Origin: Aidingimonas halophila
GTDB lineage: Bacteria > Pseudomonadota > Gammaproteobacteria > Pseudomonadales > Halomonadaceae
Assembly: GCF_900106955.1 (NCBI RefSeq)
Contig: NZ_FNNI01000008.1
Location: 62,001 to 126,000 of the forward strand
Direction: 5' to 3'
DNA: 64,000 nt
Within the stretch, counting starts at the first letter, position 1. Every line of letters begins with the position of its first letter. The notes under the pieces were generated by a model, which searched no databases, was not told where the DNA came from, and saw nothing but the letters and a program-made list of their open reading frames with translations. A program made the position numbers and the translations under genes. Below, piece after piece: positions 37,339 through 46,645 of this stretch.

Positions 37339-38745
37339 ATGTCTGAGAAGACCCTCGCCCTGATCGAAGAACATGACATCAAGTGGGTCGATCTACGGTT
37401 TACCGATACCAAAGGTAAAGAGCAGCACGTCACCATTCCGGCCAGGGATGTCGACGAGGAATTCTTCGAAGAAGGGCAGATGTTCGATGGTTCCTCCATT
37501 TCCGGCTGGAAGGGCATCAATGAGTCCGACATGATCCTGCGTCCGGAAGATGGGACCGGCTATCTCGACCCGTTCACCGAAGACGCGACCCTGGTCCTGC
37601 GTTGCGACATCATCGAGCCGGCCACCATGCAGGGCTACGAGCGGGATCCGCGCTCCATCGCCAAGCGTGCCGAAGCTTACCTGCAGTCCAGCGGTCTGGG
37701 CGATACCGCCTTCTTCGGTCCCGAGCCCGAGTTCTTCATCTTCGATGAGGTGCACTGGAAAGCCGATATCGAAGGCGCCATGTACAAGGTGACCTCCGAA
37801 GAAGGCGCCTGGGCGACCGACCGCAGTGTCGAAGGTGGTAACCTGGGGCACCGTCCGCGCGTCAAGGGCGGCTATTTTCCGGTCCCGCCGGTGGATAGCT
37901 TCCACGATATTCGTAGCGCCATGTGTAACACCCTCGAGGCGATCGGCCAGAATGTCGAAGTCCACCACCACGAGGTGTCCAACGGCGGTCAGAACGAGAT
38001 CGGCGTCAAGTTCAATACCCTGGTCAAGAAGGCTGACGAGGTTCAGGAGCTTAAGTACGTGATCCACAACGTGGCCCACGCGTACGGCAAGACGGCGACC
38101 TTCATGCCCAAGCCGCTGGTTGGTGATAACGGCAGTGGCATGCACGTCCACCAGTCCTTCTGGAAGGATGGCCAGAACCAGTTCGCTGGTGACCAGTACG
38201 CCGGCCTCTCCGAGACGGCACTCTATTATATCGGCGGCATCATCAAGCACGCACGTGCCCTGAATGCCTTTGCCAATGCCTCGACCAACTCCTACAAGCG
38301 ACTGGTGCCAGGCTTCGAGGCGCCGGTCATGCTGGCATACAGCGCCCGCAACCGTTCGGCGTCCATTCGTATCCCCTATACTGCGAGTCCGAAAGGCAAG
38401 CGCGTCGAGCTCCGCTTCCCGGATCCGACCGCCAACCCCTACCTGGCCTTCTCGGCGATGTTGATGGCCGGTATCGATGGTATCAAGAACAAGATCCATC
38501 CGGGCGACGCCATGGACAAGAACCTGTATGACCTGCCGCCTGAAGAGGGCAAGGCGGTTCCGACCGTGGCCGAGAGTTTCGAACAGGCCCTGCAGGCGCT
38601 CGACGATGATCGCAGCTTCCTGACCGAAGGCAATGTCTTCACCGATGAGATGATCGACGCCTATATCGAACTCAAGGGCGAGGATGTCGAACGTCTGCGC
38701 ATGACCACGCATCCGGTCGAGTTCGACCTGTACTACAGCTGCTGA
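37339..38745 (+). CDS. glnA: Glutamine synthetase type I
   Basis: GlnA makes glutamine from glutamate, ammonia and ATP; it is a cytoplasmic dodecamer. The 468-residue protein has [23 protein letters not shown] near the start, [26 protein letters not shown] (ammonia/ATP site), and [20 protein letters not shown] near 397 holds the tyrosine that GlnE adenylylates in type I beta enzymes. The ATG at 37339 follows GGAGG and gives the normal length; an upstream extension would add 20 unsupported residues. Confidence 0.98.
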   Translation: MSEKTLALIEEHDIKWVDLRFTDTKGKEQHVTIPARDVDEEFFEEGQMFDGSSISGWKGINESDMILRPEDGTGYLDPFTEDATLVLRCDIIEPATMQGYERDPRSIAKRAEAYLQSSGLGDTAFFGPEPEFFIFDEVHWKADIEGAMYKVTSEEGAWATDRSVEGGNLGHRPRVKGGYFPVPPVDSFHDIRSAMCNTLEAIGQNVEVHHHEVSNGGQNEIGVKFNTLVKKADEVQELKYVIHNVAHAYGKTATFMPKPLVGDNGSGMHVHQSFWKDGQNQFAGDQYAGLSETALYYIGGIIKHARALNAFANASTNSYKRLVPGFEAPVMLAYSARNRSASIRIPYTASPKGKRVELRFPDPTANPYLAFSAMLMAGIDGIKNKIHPGDAMDKNLYDLPPEEGKAVPTVAESFEQALQALDDDRSFLTEGNVFTDEMIDAYIELKGEDVERLRMTTHPVEFDLYYSC

Positions 38746-38776
38746 TGTACTGACGCATCGACATGTCCGATGGTCA

Positions 38777-38803
38777 AGGGCCCCGCATTGGCGGGGCCCT
38801 TTG
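38777..38803 (+). terminator. glnA terminator
   Basis: Ten-base perfect stem AGGGCCCCGC (38777-38786) / GCGGGGCCCT (38791-38800) with loop ATTG and a short TTTG tail, 31 bp after glnA. It separates glnA from the glnL-glnG unit. Confidence 0.85.
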
Positions 38804-38847
38804 CATGGGACGGACGCATGGCGATGATTGACCCAGGGAGGGTGTCA

Positions 38848-39432
38848 ATGCCGTTGGGAAGAGAACCGTATCGCCGCCTGGTGATGGTGGGGATGATCAC
38901 TCTCCATGGACTGTCGGCTCATGCCGAGAGCGCAATCTATCGAGTCATCGACGAACAGGGGCGAGTACTGTTCACCGATCGGCCGCAGAGCGGCAGTGAA
39001 CGTGTCGATATCCCCCAGCCGTCGGCGGTCCTGCCCGTTTCCAGGGTAGCTATCGGTGGGCTTGAAAATGATGAACATGTCGAGCCACCACCAACATCCT
39101 ACTCGGCATTCAGCATCGTCGCGCCTGAGCATGAAGCGACTCTGCCGACCGGTCAGGCGGGTGATGTCGTGGTGGAATTCGCCGTCGCACCGGCATTGCA
39201 TGAATCGCATCGTATCCAGTTGCGACTCGATGGTGAGGTCCGCCATTCCCCGGCGCATGCTCGGTCATTGTCTCTATCCGGTCTGGTGCGTGGCGAGCAT
39301 ACCCTCGAGGCAGAACTGCTCGATGCCGATGGCAAGGTGTTGCAGCGGAGCAAACCGGTAACGCTGTATGTGCAGCGTGCCGGCATCAATCTACCGGCCA
39401 ATCCCAACAACCCCGATCGGTCATTGAAGTGA
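38848..39432 (+). CDS. DUF4124-domain protein
   Basis: A 194-residue exported protein. A signal peptide (LVMVGMITLHGLSAHA) is followed directly by SAIYRVIDEQGRVLFTDRP, the short DUF4124 domain of gammaproteobacterial periplasmic proteins. The rest (HRIQLRLDGEVRH, LSGLVRGEHTLEAELLDADGKVL) looks like an Ig-type beta domain. Function unknown. I chose the ATG at 38848 behind GGGAGG; an earlier in-frame start lies in the glnA terminator. Its place between glnA and glnL is common in this group. Confidence 0.8.
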   Translation: MPLGREPYRRLVMVGMITLHGLSAHAESAIYRVIDEQGRVLFTDRPQSGSERVDIPQPSAVLPVSRVAIGGLENDEHVEPPPTSYSAFSIVAPEHEATLPTGQAGDVVVEFAVAPALHESHRIQLRLDGEVRHSPAHARSLSLSGLVRGEHTLEAELLDADGKVLQRSKPVTLYVQRAGINLPANPNNPDRSLK

Positions 39433-39496
39433 GTGCCATCCGGTAGCGTATGGAGGGTTCAGGATGCGCGGTTCGTGATCGATAGCCGCCTACATG

Positions 39497-39513
39497 TGCA
39501 CTAAAATGGTGCA
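39497..39513 (+). promoter_or_regulatory. NtrC box upstream of glnL-glnG
   Basis: TGCACTAAAATGGTGCA is a perfect match to TGCACY-N5-GGTGCA. It lies 103 bp upstream of glnL, so NtrC probably autoregulates glnLG. A second half-site-like TTGCACC follows at 39524. Confidence 0.82.
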
Positions 39514-39615
39514 TTGAGGGTTGTTGCACCGCGATGAACCCGCCATTGTCGGAGGGGGCCATGCTGGCGCGCTTCTTGCACATCAATAGTGAATGCCATT
39601 TAACCGGGACGCACC

Positions 39616-40686
39616 ATGTATCAACGCTTGCTGGAACATCTGACCACGGCTGTCTTGTTGCTCGACGGTACCTTGCGTGTGCGCTGGATGAATCCTGCGG
39701 CGGAGGCCATGCTCGCGGTCAGTCTGGGACGGGTGCAGGGTACCTGGCTGGACAGTCTGGCCGGGTTGGAAGGTGAAGTGGCGTCTGTGCTGGCCAAGGC
39801 CCGGCGCGACTTTCATCCATTCACCCAGCGGGAAGCACAGTTGCTCATTCCCGGGGGCGACGCCGTGACTGTCGATTTCACCGTGACACCGCTCTCCGAT
39901 GACGAGTTGTTGCTGGAGCTCGAGCCGCGTGATCGTTTGCTGCGTATCTCCCGCGAGGAGGCGCTGATCGCCCGTCAGGAAACGATCAAGGTGCTCTCGC
40001 GCGGGCTGGCCCATGAAATCAAGAATCCTCTTGGCGGGATACGTGGCGCCGCTCAATTGCTGGAACGGGACCTGCCTGACCCACAGTTGGCCGAGTTTAC
40101 GCATATCATCGTCGAGGAGGCGGATCGCCTGCGCGATCTGGTCGACCGGATGCTCGGTCCCAATCGGCTGGAACAGCATGAACCGCTGAATATCCACAAG
40201 GTGTTGGAGCGGGTGCGGACACTGTTGATCGCCGAGCATGCCGAGGTCGAAGTGATTCGTGACTATGATCCCAGCCTACCGGAGCTCTCCGGCGATGAAG
40301 GGCAGTTGATCCAGGCGGTGCTCAATGTGTCGCGCAATGCCGTGGAAGCGATGGAAGAGAGTGGGATCGAGCAGCCGACCCTGATGTTGCGGACTCGCGC
40401 GCGACGCCAGTTCACGCTGGGTGCCGAACGTCATCGGTTAGTGTGCGAAGTCGCAATCATCGACAATGGCCCCGGCATTCCCGAGTCACTGCGTGAGACG
40501 TTGTTCTATCCCATGGTGTCAGGTCGCGCCGAAGGGAGCGGCCTGGGACTTTCCATCGCTCAGTCGATACTGCATCAGCATCAAGGATTGATCGAATGCG
40601 ATTCCCATCCCGGACGAACCGAGTTTCGTCTGTTGATTCCCCTGGAGACGCCGAGGACTGCCGCTGCTGGAGGCTCTGATGACTGA
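39616..40686 (+). CDS. glnL: Nitrogen regulation sensor kinase NtrB (GlnL)
   Basis: GlnL phosphorylates or dephosphorylates GlnG according to PII (nitrogen) status. The 356-residue cytoplasmic protein has a PAS domain (TAVLLLDGTLRVRWMNPAAEAML), the HisKA phospho-acceptor H133 in LAHEIKNPLGGIRGAAQLLE, and an HATPase domain with NVSRNAVEAM (N box), DNGPGIP (G1) and GSGLGLSIAQ (G2). It overlaps glnG by 8 bp. It sits behind a perfect NtrC box. Confidence 0.95.
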   Translation: MYQRLLEHLTTAVLLLDGTLRVRWMNPAAEAMLAVSLGRVQGTWLDSLAGLEGEVASVLAKARRDFHPFTQREAQLLIPGGDAVTVDFTVTPLSDDELLLELEPRDRLLRISREEALIARQETIKVLSRGLAHEIKNPLGGIRGAAQLLERDLPDPQLAEFTHIIVEEADRLRDLVDRMLGPNRLEQHEPLNIHKVLERVRTLLIAEHAEVEVIRDYDPSLPELSGDEGQLIQAVLNVSRNAVEAMEESGIEQPTLMLRTRARRQFTLGAERHRLVCEVAIIDNGPGIPESLRETLFYPMVSGRAEGSGLGLSIAQSILHQHQGLIECDSHPGRTEFRLLIPLETPRTAAAGGSDD

Positions 40687-42094
40687 AGATACCGCACGTA
40701 TCGTGATCGTGGACGACGATCGTGCCATTCGCTGGGTACTGGAACGTGCCCTGGCCCAGCCGGATCTGGAAGTGGAGAGCTTCGAGCGTGGCGATGCCGC
40801 GCTGGACAGCTTGCTCAAGGACCCGCCTGAGGTCCTGCTCACCGACATCCGCATGCCGGGACTGGACGGGCTGGATCTCATGGCGCAGGTCCGCGAGGCG
40901 TACCCGGATTTGCCGGTCATCGTGATGACCGCCCATTCCGATCTGGATAGTGCCGTGGCGTCCTATCAGGGCGGTGCGTTCGAGTACTTGCCCAAACCTT
41001 TTGATGTCGATGAGGCCCTGTCGCTGGTTCGGCGCGCCGTGGCCCATGCTCGTGAACGACAGAGTCCGGCGCGGGCGCCGGAGGGATTGTCGGCGGAAAT
41101 CATCGGCGAAGCGCCCGCCATGCAGGAGGTGTTCCGTGCCATCGGTCGACTTTCGCAGTCTCATATCACGGTACTGATCAATGGTGAATCGGGAACGGGC
41201 AAGGAGCGCGTTGCTCAAGCGTTGCACCAGCATAGCCCGCGGGCCGACAAGCCGTTCATCGCCCTGAACATGGCGGCGATACCCAAGGACCTGATGGAGT
41301 CGGAACTGTTCGGCCATGAAAAGGGCGCGTTCACCGGTGCCACGGCGCAGCGGCGGGGCCGGTTCGAACAGGCCGACGGGGGCACTCTGTTCCTCGACGA
41401 GATCGGCGATATGCCGCCGGATACCCAGACCCGGCTGCTGCGCGTGCTGGCCGATGGGGAATTCTACCGGGTGGGCGGCCATATGTCGGTCAAGGCGGAT
41501 GTGAGGATCATTGCCGCGACTCACCAGAATCTGGAAACCCTGGTCGAGGAGGGGCGCTTCCGTGAGGATCTTTTCCATCGTCTCAACGTCATTCGCGTCC
41601 ACCTGCCGAGACTCGCCGAACGTCGCGAGGATATTCCCCGGCTGGCGGAGCATTTCCTGGCCGAAGCCGCCAAGGAGCTGGCCACCGAATCCAAGGTGTT
41701 GACCAAGGAGGCTGAGCAGCATCTGACCCGCCTTCCCTGGCCAGGCAACGTGCGGCAGCTCGAAAACACCTGCCGCTGGTTGACCGTCATGGCCTCGGGC
41801 CGGGAAGTCCTGGTGGACGATCTGCCACCGGAGCTGCGCCAGGCCGATGACGAGGAAGCTGCTGCCGGCGATTGGCGTGCCGCCTTTCGCGACTGGGCCG
41901 ATCGCGCTCTGGCTGCCGGCCATACGCATCTGCTCGAGGAGGCCGTGCCCGACTTCGAGCGTATTCTGATCGAAACGGCGCTCAAACATACCGGCGGACG
42001 CAAGGGAGAGGCGGCCGAGTTGCTCGGTTGGGGACGCAATACCCTGACTCGTAAGGTGAAGGTGCTGTTGCCGGCGCTGGCGGACAGCGACTGA
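40679..42094 (+). CDS. glnG: Nitrogen response regulator NtrC (GlnG)
   Basis: GlnG activates sigma-54 promoters when phosphorylated. The 471-residue protein has a receiver domain (acidic D12-D13, phospho-acceptor D56 in LLTDIRMPG, K in YLPKPFD). An AAA+ domain follows, with Walker A GESGTGKE, the sigma-54-contacting GAFTGA in EKGAFTGATAQ, and DEIGDMP. The C-terminal Fis-type HTH is KGEAAELLGWGRNTLTRKV. The glnA and glnL sites above are its likely targets. Confidence 0.96.
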   Translation: MTEDTARIVIVDDDRAIRWVLERALAQPDLEVESFERGDAALDSLLKDPPEVLLTDIRMPGLDGLDLMAQVREAYPDLPVIVMTAHSDLDSAVASYQGGAFEYLPKPFDVDEALSLVRRAVAHARERQSPARAPEGLSAEIIGEAPAMQEVFRAIGRLSQSHITVLINGESGTGKERVAQALHQHSPRADKPFIALNMAAIPKDLMESELFGHEKGAFTGATAQRRGRFEQADGGTLFLDEIGDMPPDTQTRLLRVLADGEFYRVGGHMSVKADVRIIAATHQNLETLVEEGRFREDLFHRLNVIRVHLPRLAERREDIPRLAEHFLAEAAKELATESKVLTKEAEQHLTRLPWPGNVRQLENTCRWLTVMASGREVLVDDLPPELRQADDEEAAAGDWRAAFRDWADRALAAGHTHLLEEAVPDFERILIETALKHTGGRKGEAAELLGWGRNTLTRKVKVLLPALADSD

Positions 42095-42181
42095 ACGCGG
42101 CTCTCGTTCACTCGGGCGCATTGACCGTGGCAAACGACGGCCAAGCGGTGCCAGAATGGGCCTCTCAAGGAGAGAAAGCTC

Positions 42182-43519
42182 ATGACCCAAATGCAATGGG
42201 AACGGCTGCTGGCACCGACCCGTCTCAACGATAAACCGCGGGGCTCGCGGGAAGAAATCGGACGCAGTCCGTTCCACAAGGACCATGACCGGATCGTTTT
42301 CGCCGGTTCGTTCCGTCGCCTGGGGCGCAAGACCCAGGTTCATCCGTTGACCGACAACGACCATATCCACACGCGACTGACGCATTCGCTCGAAGTCGGG
42401 TGTGTCGGGCGCTCGCTGGGGATGATGGTCGGTGAAGGGCTCAGTCATCGTCTGCCCGACTGGATCACGCCGGCCGATCTCGGCGTGATCGTGCAAGCGG
42501 CGTGCCTGGCGCATGATATCGGCAATCCCCCGTTCGGCCATGCCGGTGAATACGCGATACGCGACTGGTTCAAACGTGCCGATCAGGAGCCGGACGGACT
42601 GCTCGATGGTCTCTCCGACACCGAGCGTGCCGACCTGCTGACGTATGAGGGGAACGCGCAGGGGTTCCGTATCGTCACCCAGATCGAATACAACCAGTTC
42701 CGCGGGGGAATGCGTCTGACGGGAGCAACGCTGGGCACGCTGCTCAAGTATCCCTGGACGGTGGAGTATGGTGGTGCCGCCGGCAAGTTCGGCAGTTATC
42801 AATCCGAGAAACATCTGCTTGCCGAGGTCGCCAGGCGGCTTGGTCTCAAGTCGCGCGGTGACTGGGTCTGGTGTCGCCATCCGCTGGCCTGGCTGGTCGA
42901 AGCGGCCGATGACATCTGCTATGCGTTGCTTGATCTCGAGGACGGACTGGAAATGGATATCCTGCGCTTCGAGGAAGTCACCGAAGTGCTGATGCACATC
43001 GCAGGTGGGGTGCCGGCGGACTACGAGTCGATGGAACGTGACGGTGTCTCTCAGCGTCGTCGTATCGCGGCGCTACGCGGGGCGGCGATGGAGCGCGCGG
43101 TCACGGATGTGGCCGAGGTGTTCGTGCAGCATGAACAGGAGCTCCTCAATGGCGCCTTGAAGGAGGACCTGCTGGAGCTGTGCCATCCCGATCTCGGGTG
43201 GGGGGTCGGTGCCGCCAAGCGGCTGGCGCGGGAGCGTATCTTCCAGAACGAGCGCAAGGCCAAGCTGGAGATCGGTGCCTACACGACACTGGGTATCCTG
43301 CTCGAAGCCTTCATCGGCGCCGCCCACGAGTTGCACTATACCGGTCACTCCTCCTTCAAACACCAGCGGGTACTCGCCCTGATCGGCGAAAATACACCGC
43401 GTCCCTCCTGGAGTCTCTATGACAGTTATCGGCGAATGCTCGATTTCATCGGTGGCATGACCGATCACTTTGCCGTGGATCTGGCTCAGGAAATGGGAGG
43501 ACGCCTCAAGGGAGACTGA
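42182..43519 (+). CDS. dgt: dGTPase-like HD triphosphohydrolase
   Basis: Dgt-type enzymes cut dNTPs to the nucleoside and triphosphate. The 445-residue protein has the HD-domain metal ligands in HTRLTHSLEVGCVGRSLG and LAHDIGNPPFGHAGE, then ACLAHD and AADDICYALLDLEDG. The N-terminal SREEIGRSPFHKDHDRIVFAGSFRRLGRKTQ is a strong dGTPase signature. AAGGAGAG precedes the ATG. It lies 87 bp after glnG and just before the RNase T2 gene. Confidence 0.93.
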   Translation: MTQMQWERLLAPTRLNDKPRGSREEIGRSPFHKDHDRIVFAGSFRRLGRKTQVHPLTDNDHIHTRLTHSLEVGCVGRSLGMMVGEGLSHRLPDWITPADLGVIVQAACLAHDIGNPPFGHAGEYAIRDWFKRADQEPDGLLDGLSDTERADLLTYEGNAQGFRIVTQIEYNQFRGGMRLTGATLGTLLKYPWTVEYGGAAGKFGSYQSEKHLLAEVARRLGLKSRGDWVWCRHPLAWLVEAADDICYALLDLEDGLEMDILRFEEVTEVLMHIAGGVPADYESMERDGVSQRRRIAALRGAAMERAVTDVAEVFVQHEQELLNGALKEDLLELCHPDLGWGVGAAKRLARERIFQNERKAKLEIGAYTTLGILLEAFIGAAHELHYTGHSSFKHQRVLALIGENTPRPSWSLYDSYRRMLDFIGGMTDHFAVDLAQEMGGRLKGD

Positions 43520-43522
43520 GCG

Positions 43523-44281
43523 ATGCATCGTGGCCTGCCGGTCATTCTGTTGCTGCTTTGCTGGGGATGGGGCTCGGCCGTTCAGGGGGACGGCACCGGC
43601 TCGCTGGATGTTGAGGGCGTGGATCATTATACCCTGGCATTGACCTGGCATCCCGGCTTCTGCGCCACTCAGGGGCAGTCGCGTGACGAATGTCGTGACC
43701 CTGACGAATCGAGTGCCGAAGGTTTCGTGTTGCATGGCCTGTGGCCGTCACTGCCGGCCCGTCTGGCCGAGCGGGGCATCGACCGCCGGCGCTGGTGGCA
43801 GGATGGCTGTTTCATCGAGGATTCACGGCCCGACGGGGGATTTTGTGCCCACCCCGCACCGGCGCTGCCTGACGCCTTGTCCAACGATCTGGCTGATGCC
43901 ATGCCGGGTCGCGAGAGCTGCCTGGATCACTATCAATATGCCAAGCATGCGGCCTGCCTGTCGTTGCCCGAAGAGGCGTACTTCGCGCGAGCGGTCGAAC
44001 TTCTGGCGCGCTTCAATGACAGTGCGTTCGTGGATTTTGTCGTGATCAACCGGGGGAGTGACGTTGCCATCAACGATTTGATCGCCGTGTTCGAGTCGTC
44101 GTTTGGCGAAGGTACCGGTCAAGCTCTGCACCTGGCCTGTCGGGGAAGAGGCAATCGCATTCTCAGCGAGATTCGAATCGGTATCGATGCCGAGCGGCTC
44201 GATGCGTTTCCGGCCACGGAGTCACTGGTTCCGCTGCGTCCCGGTGAATGTGCACCACGTGTCCGCATCGCATCGATGTGA
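43523..44281 (+). CDS. Ribonuclease T2 family protein with altered second active-site motif
   Basis: T2 RNases hydrolyse RNA through a 2',3'-cyclic intermediate in the periplasm. The 252-residue protein has a signal peptide (PVILLLLCWGWGSAVQ), DHYTLALTWHPGFC, and the first catalytic block EGFVLHGLWPS. The second block, usually HEWxKHGTC, reads YQYAKHAAC here: Lys and the second His remain, but the first His and the catalytic Glu appear replaced by Tyr and Gln. Activity may be reduced or lost. The gene starts 3 bp after dgt and could be co-translated. Confidence 0.82.
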   Translation: MHRGLPVILLLLCWGWGSAVQGDGTGSLDVEGVDHYTLALTWHPGFCATQGQSRDECRDPDESSAEGFVLHGLWPSLPARLAERGIDRRRWWQDGCFIEDSRPDGGFCAHPAPALPDALSNDLADAMPGRESCLDHYQYAKHAACLSLPEEAYFARAVELLARFNDSAFVDFVVINRGSDVAINDLIAVFESSFGEGTGQALHLACRGRGNRILSEIRIGIDAERLDAFPATESLVPLRPGECAPRVRIASM

Positions 44282-44291
44282 GTCGGATGGG

Positions 44292-45206
44292 TTACACCGA
44301 TGGCGTCTGGAGATGGCGTAATTCGTCAACCAGAGCGGCGCGCTTCATCAGGGCGCGAATGACCTCATCATGGAGCTGGTCGGTCATGTCACCGGTCGGT
44401 AACCGGCGGAGATCATCGGCCAGGTGGTCGCCACTGACCACCAGTAGATCGTCGGGGCCGTGACGCGTATCGATGACCCAGCCGGGCAGGGCGAGAACCC
44501 CCTGTACCGGGATATTGGTGCTGCATTCGCGTGCCAACCATTGTCGCAGCCACTGGGTGGCTTGCCGGGTCTTGCGTAACGGGCGGCGCTCTTTCCAGCC
44601 GGGAAAATGCAGCTGTTCGCGTTCGACGCGTACCCGGTTGCGTTCCTGGCCGGTGGCATCGAGTGGGCGGGTGCGGGCACGGGTTTCGATAACGAAGACG
44701 CCGTGCGGCGTCACGGCGACATGGTCGATGGTATACGTATCCGCCGGGATGTCGTGAAAAATGACGTAGGGGTGCGCATCGGGCCGGACCAGGCGCTCGA
44801 GCTCCTGGCCGACAGCGAGCTCACAGGCCAGCCCCAGCTTGAGACGGCGGATGCGCTGGAAGTCCCGGATCAGCAGTAAACAGAAGACCAGCGCGAGAAT
44901 CGTGGTGAGCACGCCGTAGAGCCCCCATTCGATCCAGTCCTGCTCACGGGCGAACAGCATACGACCCATGCCGTAGACCAGGGGAGCCAGGATGACGATC
45001 GGGCCGAGGGAGCCATCGAGAAACAGGCCGGCGAACGCGCGGTCAAGGCGATCGCGCAGTGCCTGGCCGGGCTCGCGTAGCTGGTGCGCATCGAACGGGG
45101 AGCGTACTCTGGCATCGTGAAGGTTGCGCAGAAAGACCACGATGACCGCCATGGCGCCCAGAGGGAGCAGGAAGATCAGCGGTAATAGGTATTCCAGCCA
45201 GGCCAT
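44292..45206 (-). CDS. Membrane-anchored NERD-domain protein
   Basis: A 304-residue protein with two N-terminal hydrophobic segments (LPLIFLLPLGAMAVIVVFL and IEWGLYGVLTTILALVFCLLL). A cytoplasmic NERD domain follows: ACELAVGQELERL, IDHVAVTPHGVFVIETRAR (the nuclease-like DH..ET core), then FPGWKERRPLRKTRQATQWL. NERD domains resemble endonucleases, but their biological role is mostly unknown. It is a single gene facing away from cobB, with about 100 bp between them. Confidence 0.8.
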   Translation of the reverse strand: MAWLEYLLPLIFLLPLGAMAVIVVFLRNLHDARVRSPFDAHQLREPGQALRDRLDRAFAGLFLDGSLGPIVILAPLVYGMGRMLFAREQDWIEWGLYGVLTTILALVFCLLLIRDFQRIRRLKLGLACELAVGQELERLVRPDAHPYVIFHDIPADTYTIDHVAVTPHGVFVIETRARTRPLDATGQERNRVRVEREQLHFPGWKERRPLRKTRQATQWLRQWLARECSTNIPVQGVLALPGWVIDTRHGPDDLLVVSGDHLADDLRRLPTGDMTDQLHDEVIRALMKRAALVDELRHLQTPSV

Positions 45207-45308
45207 CGCGGGGTTTCCTTGCCCGAGAGTATGTCAGTGAGCCTACATTCTAGCCAAGCATGCCTGCTTGGGGCCATTATCGTCGTTAACACGTGTCGGA
45301 AATCATGT

Positions 45309-46166
45309 ATGTCACAGCCCGAGAGCCCGCTCATCGCCGATGCCGATATCGAGGCGCTCGCCGCCTTCGTTGCACGTCATCCGCGTCTGGCCGTGGTGAC
45401 AGGCGCCGGCGTTAGCACGGAAAGTGGAATCCCCGATTATCGTGACGATCAGGGGGACTGGAAACGTTCACCGCCGATGTCGCATCAGGTGTTCATGTCC
45501 AGCCATGCGGCACGACAGCGATACTGGGCCCGGGCGCTGATTGGTTTTCGCGCACTACAAGGGGCTCGTCCCGGTCCGGCGCATCATGCCCTGGCCCGTC
45601 TTGAGCAACTGGGGCGCATAGGAAGCCTGATCACCCAGAATGTCGACGGATTGCATCAACAGGCCGGTTCGACGCGGGTGATCGACCTGCATGGCCGAGC
45701 CGATATCGTGCGCTGTATGTCTTGCGGTGCACGGCGTATGCGACATGATCTGCATACGGAACTGGCTGACCGCAACCCGCATTGGCTTGATGCCGGGGCC
45801 CGGGCAGGCCCGGATGGCGATGCCGATCTGGAAGCCGACTTTTCCGGTTTTCTGGTCCCCGATTGCTCACACTGTAGTCACGGCATATGGAAACCGGACG
45901 TCGTTTTCTTCGGTGACAGTGTGCCGTCGGCTGTCGTCAATAAGGCCTACCGGTCGCTGGAGTTCGCCGATGCCTTGTTGATCGTGGGGTCGTCGTTGAT
46001 GGTGTTTTCCGGGTATCGGTTCGCCCGTGCCTGTGCCCAGGCCGGCAAACCGATTGCCTGCCTGAACCTGGGGCGTACACGGGCTGACGACCTTTACACC
46101 CTCAAGGTCGCAGCGCCGGCGGGACGAGGGTTGTCCGCGCTGATCCGGATGCTCGGGTCCGGATGA
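45309..46166 (+). CDS. cobB: NAD-dependent protein deacylase (sirtuin, CobB-like)
   Basis: Sirtuins remove acyl groups from lysine using NAD. The 285-residue protein has AVVTGAGVSTESGIPDYRD (NAD loop), TQNVDGLHQQAGS and LHGRADIVRCMSCGARR (catalytic His in LHG, first zinc Cys pair). The second Cys pair is in PDCSHCSHG, and KPDVVFFGDSVP and IVGSSLMVFSGYR follow. I chose the ATG at 45309 over an upstream in-frame one that would add 30 unsupported residues. The second zinc pair is spread wider than in E. coli CobB. Confidence 0.92.
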   Translation: MSQPESPLIADADIEALAAFVARHPRLAVVTGAGVSTESGIPDYRDDQGDWKRSPPMSHQVFMSSHAARQRYWARALIGFRALQGARPGPAHHALARLEQLGRIGSLITQNVDGLHQQAGSTRVIDLHGRADIVRCMSCGARRMRHDLHTELADRNPHWLDAGARAGPDGDADLEADFSGFLVPDCSHCSHGIWKPDVVFFGDSVPSAVVNKAYRSLEFADALLIVGSSLMVFSGYRFARACAQAGKPIACLNLGRTRADDLYTLKVAAPAGRGLSALIRMLGSG

Positions 46167-46191
46167 TGCGCTGATGCGGTCTCCATTGTCG

Positions 46192-46620
46192 TCAATTACC
46201 GCCATCCGAGTCGCGCGGCAAGGGAACCAGCTTGATCGTGGGGAGTTGATCGTCTCCGCCATCCCATACCGGAACCGGCTCATCTTCGGCGTGGGTCAAT
46301 CGGCCGTCCTGGCGCAATTCAGCACGCAGCACATAGCGGCTGTCGCTGTCGATGGCGCTGGCATCATACCGCAGAGTGGCGGTGTAGGGAGGATCACCGA
46401 GGCGCTCCATACGGTTCTCGGCGATGACCCGGCGCTCGTTCTCGGTGTCGTCGATCAGGTTGATGCGTAATTCGGCATCGTCATCGGTGTCGATCGGTTC
46501 CTCGCTGTCGACCCGCACGTCCAATGTCTCGAACCGTGGCCCGCCGGCACAGGCGGCAAGACTGATCATCAGCCAGCACGACAAAAGTAAAGTCACAAGG
46601 CGGAAAAGGCGTCGGGGCAT
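46192..46620 (-). CDS. YbaY-like lipoprotein
   Basis: A 142-residue lipoprotein with signal MPRRLFRLVTLLLSCWLMIS and lipobox LAAC (C24). The mature part is acidic and beta-rich (LDVRVDSEEPIDTDDDAELRI, YRVL-type strands, PTIKLVPL), like the YbaY family. The role is unknown. The start is supported by AGGAGA upstream. It follows yciH by 25 bp in the same direction. Confidence 0.78.
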   Translation of the reverse strand: MPRRLFRLVTLLLSCWLMISLAACAGGPRFETLDVRVDSEEPIDTDDDAELRINLIDDTENERRVIAENRMERLGDPPYTATLRYDASAIDSDSRYVLRAELRQDGRLTHAEDEPVPVWDGGDDQLPTIKLVPLPRDSDGGN

Positions 46621-46645
46621 CTTGCTCTCCTGTTGCGGGTTGATG

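Noticed and set aside
37393-38712. 439-codon open frame antisense to glnA
   Set aside because: Shadow of glnA; no family resemblance.
40457-42997. 846-codon open frame antisense to glnL, glnG and dgt
   Set aside because: Lies wholly opposite three well-supported genes and shows no recognisable domain.
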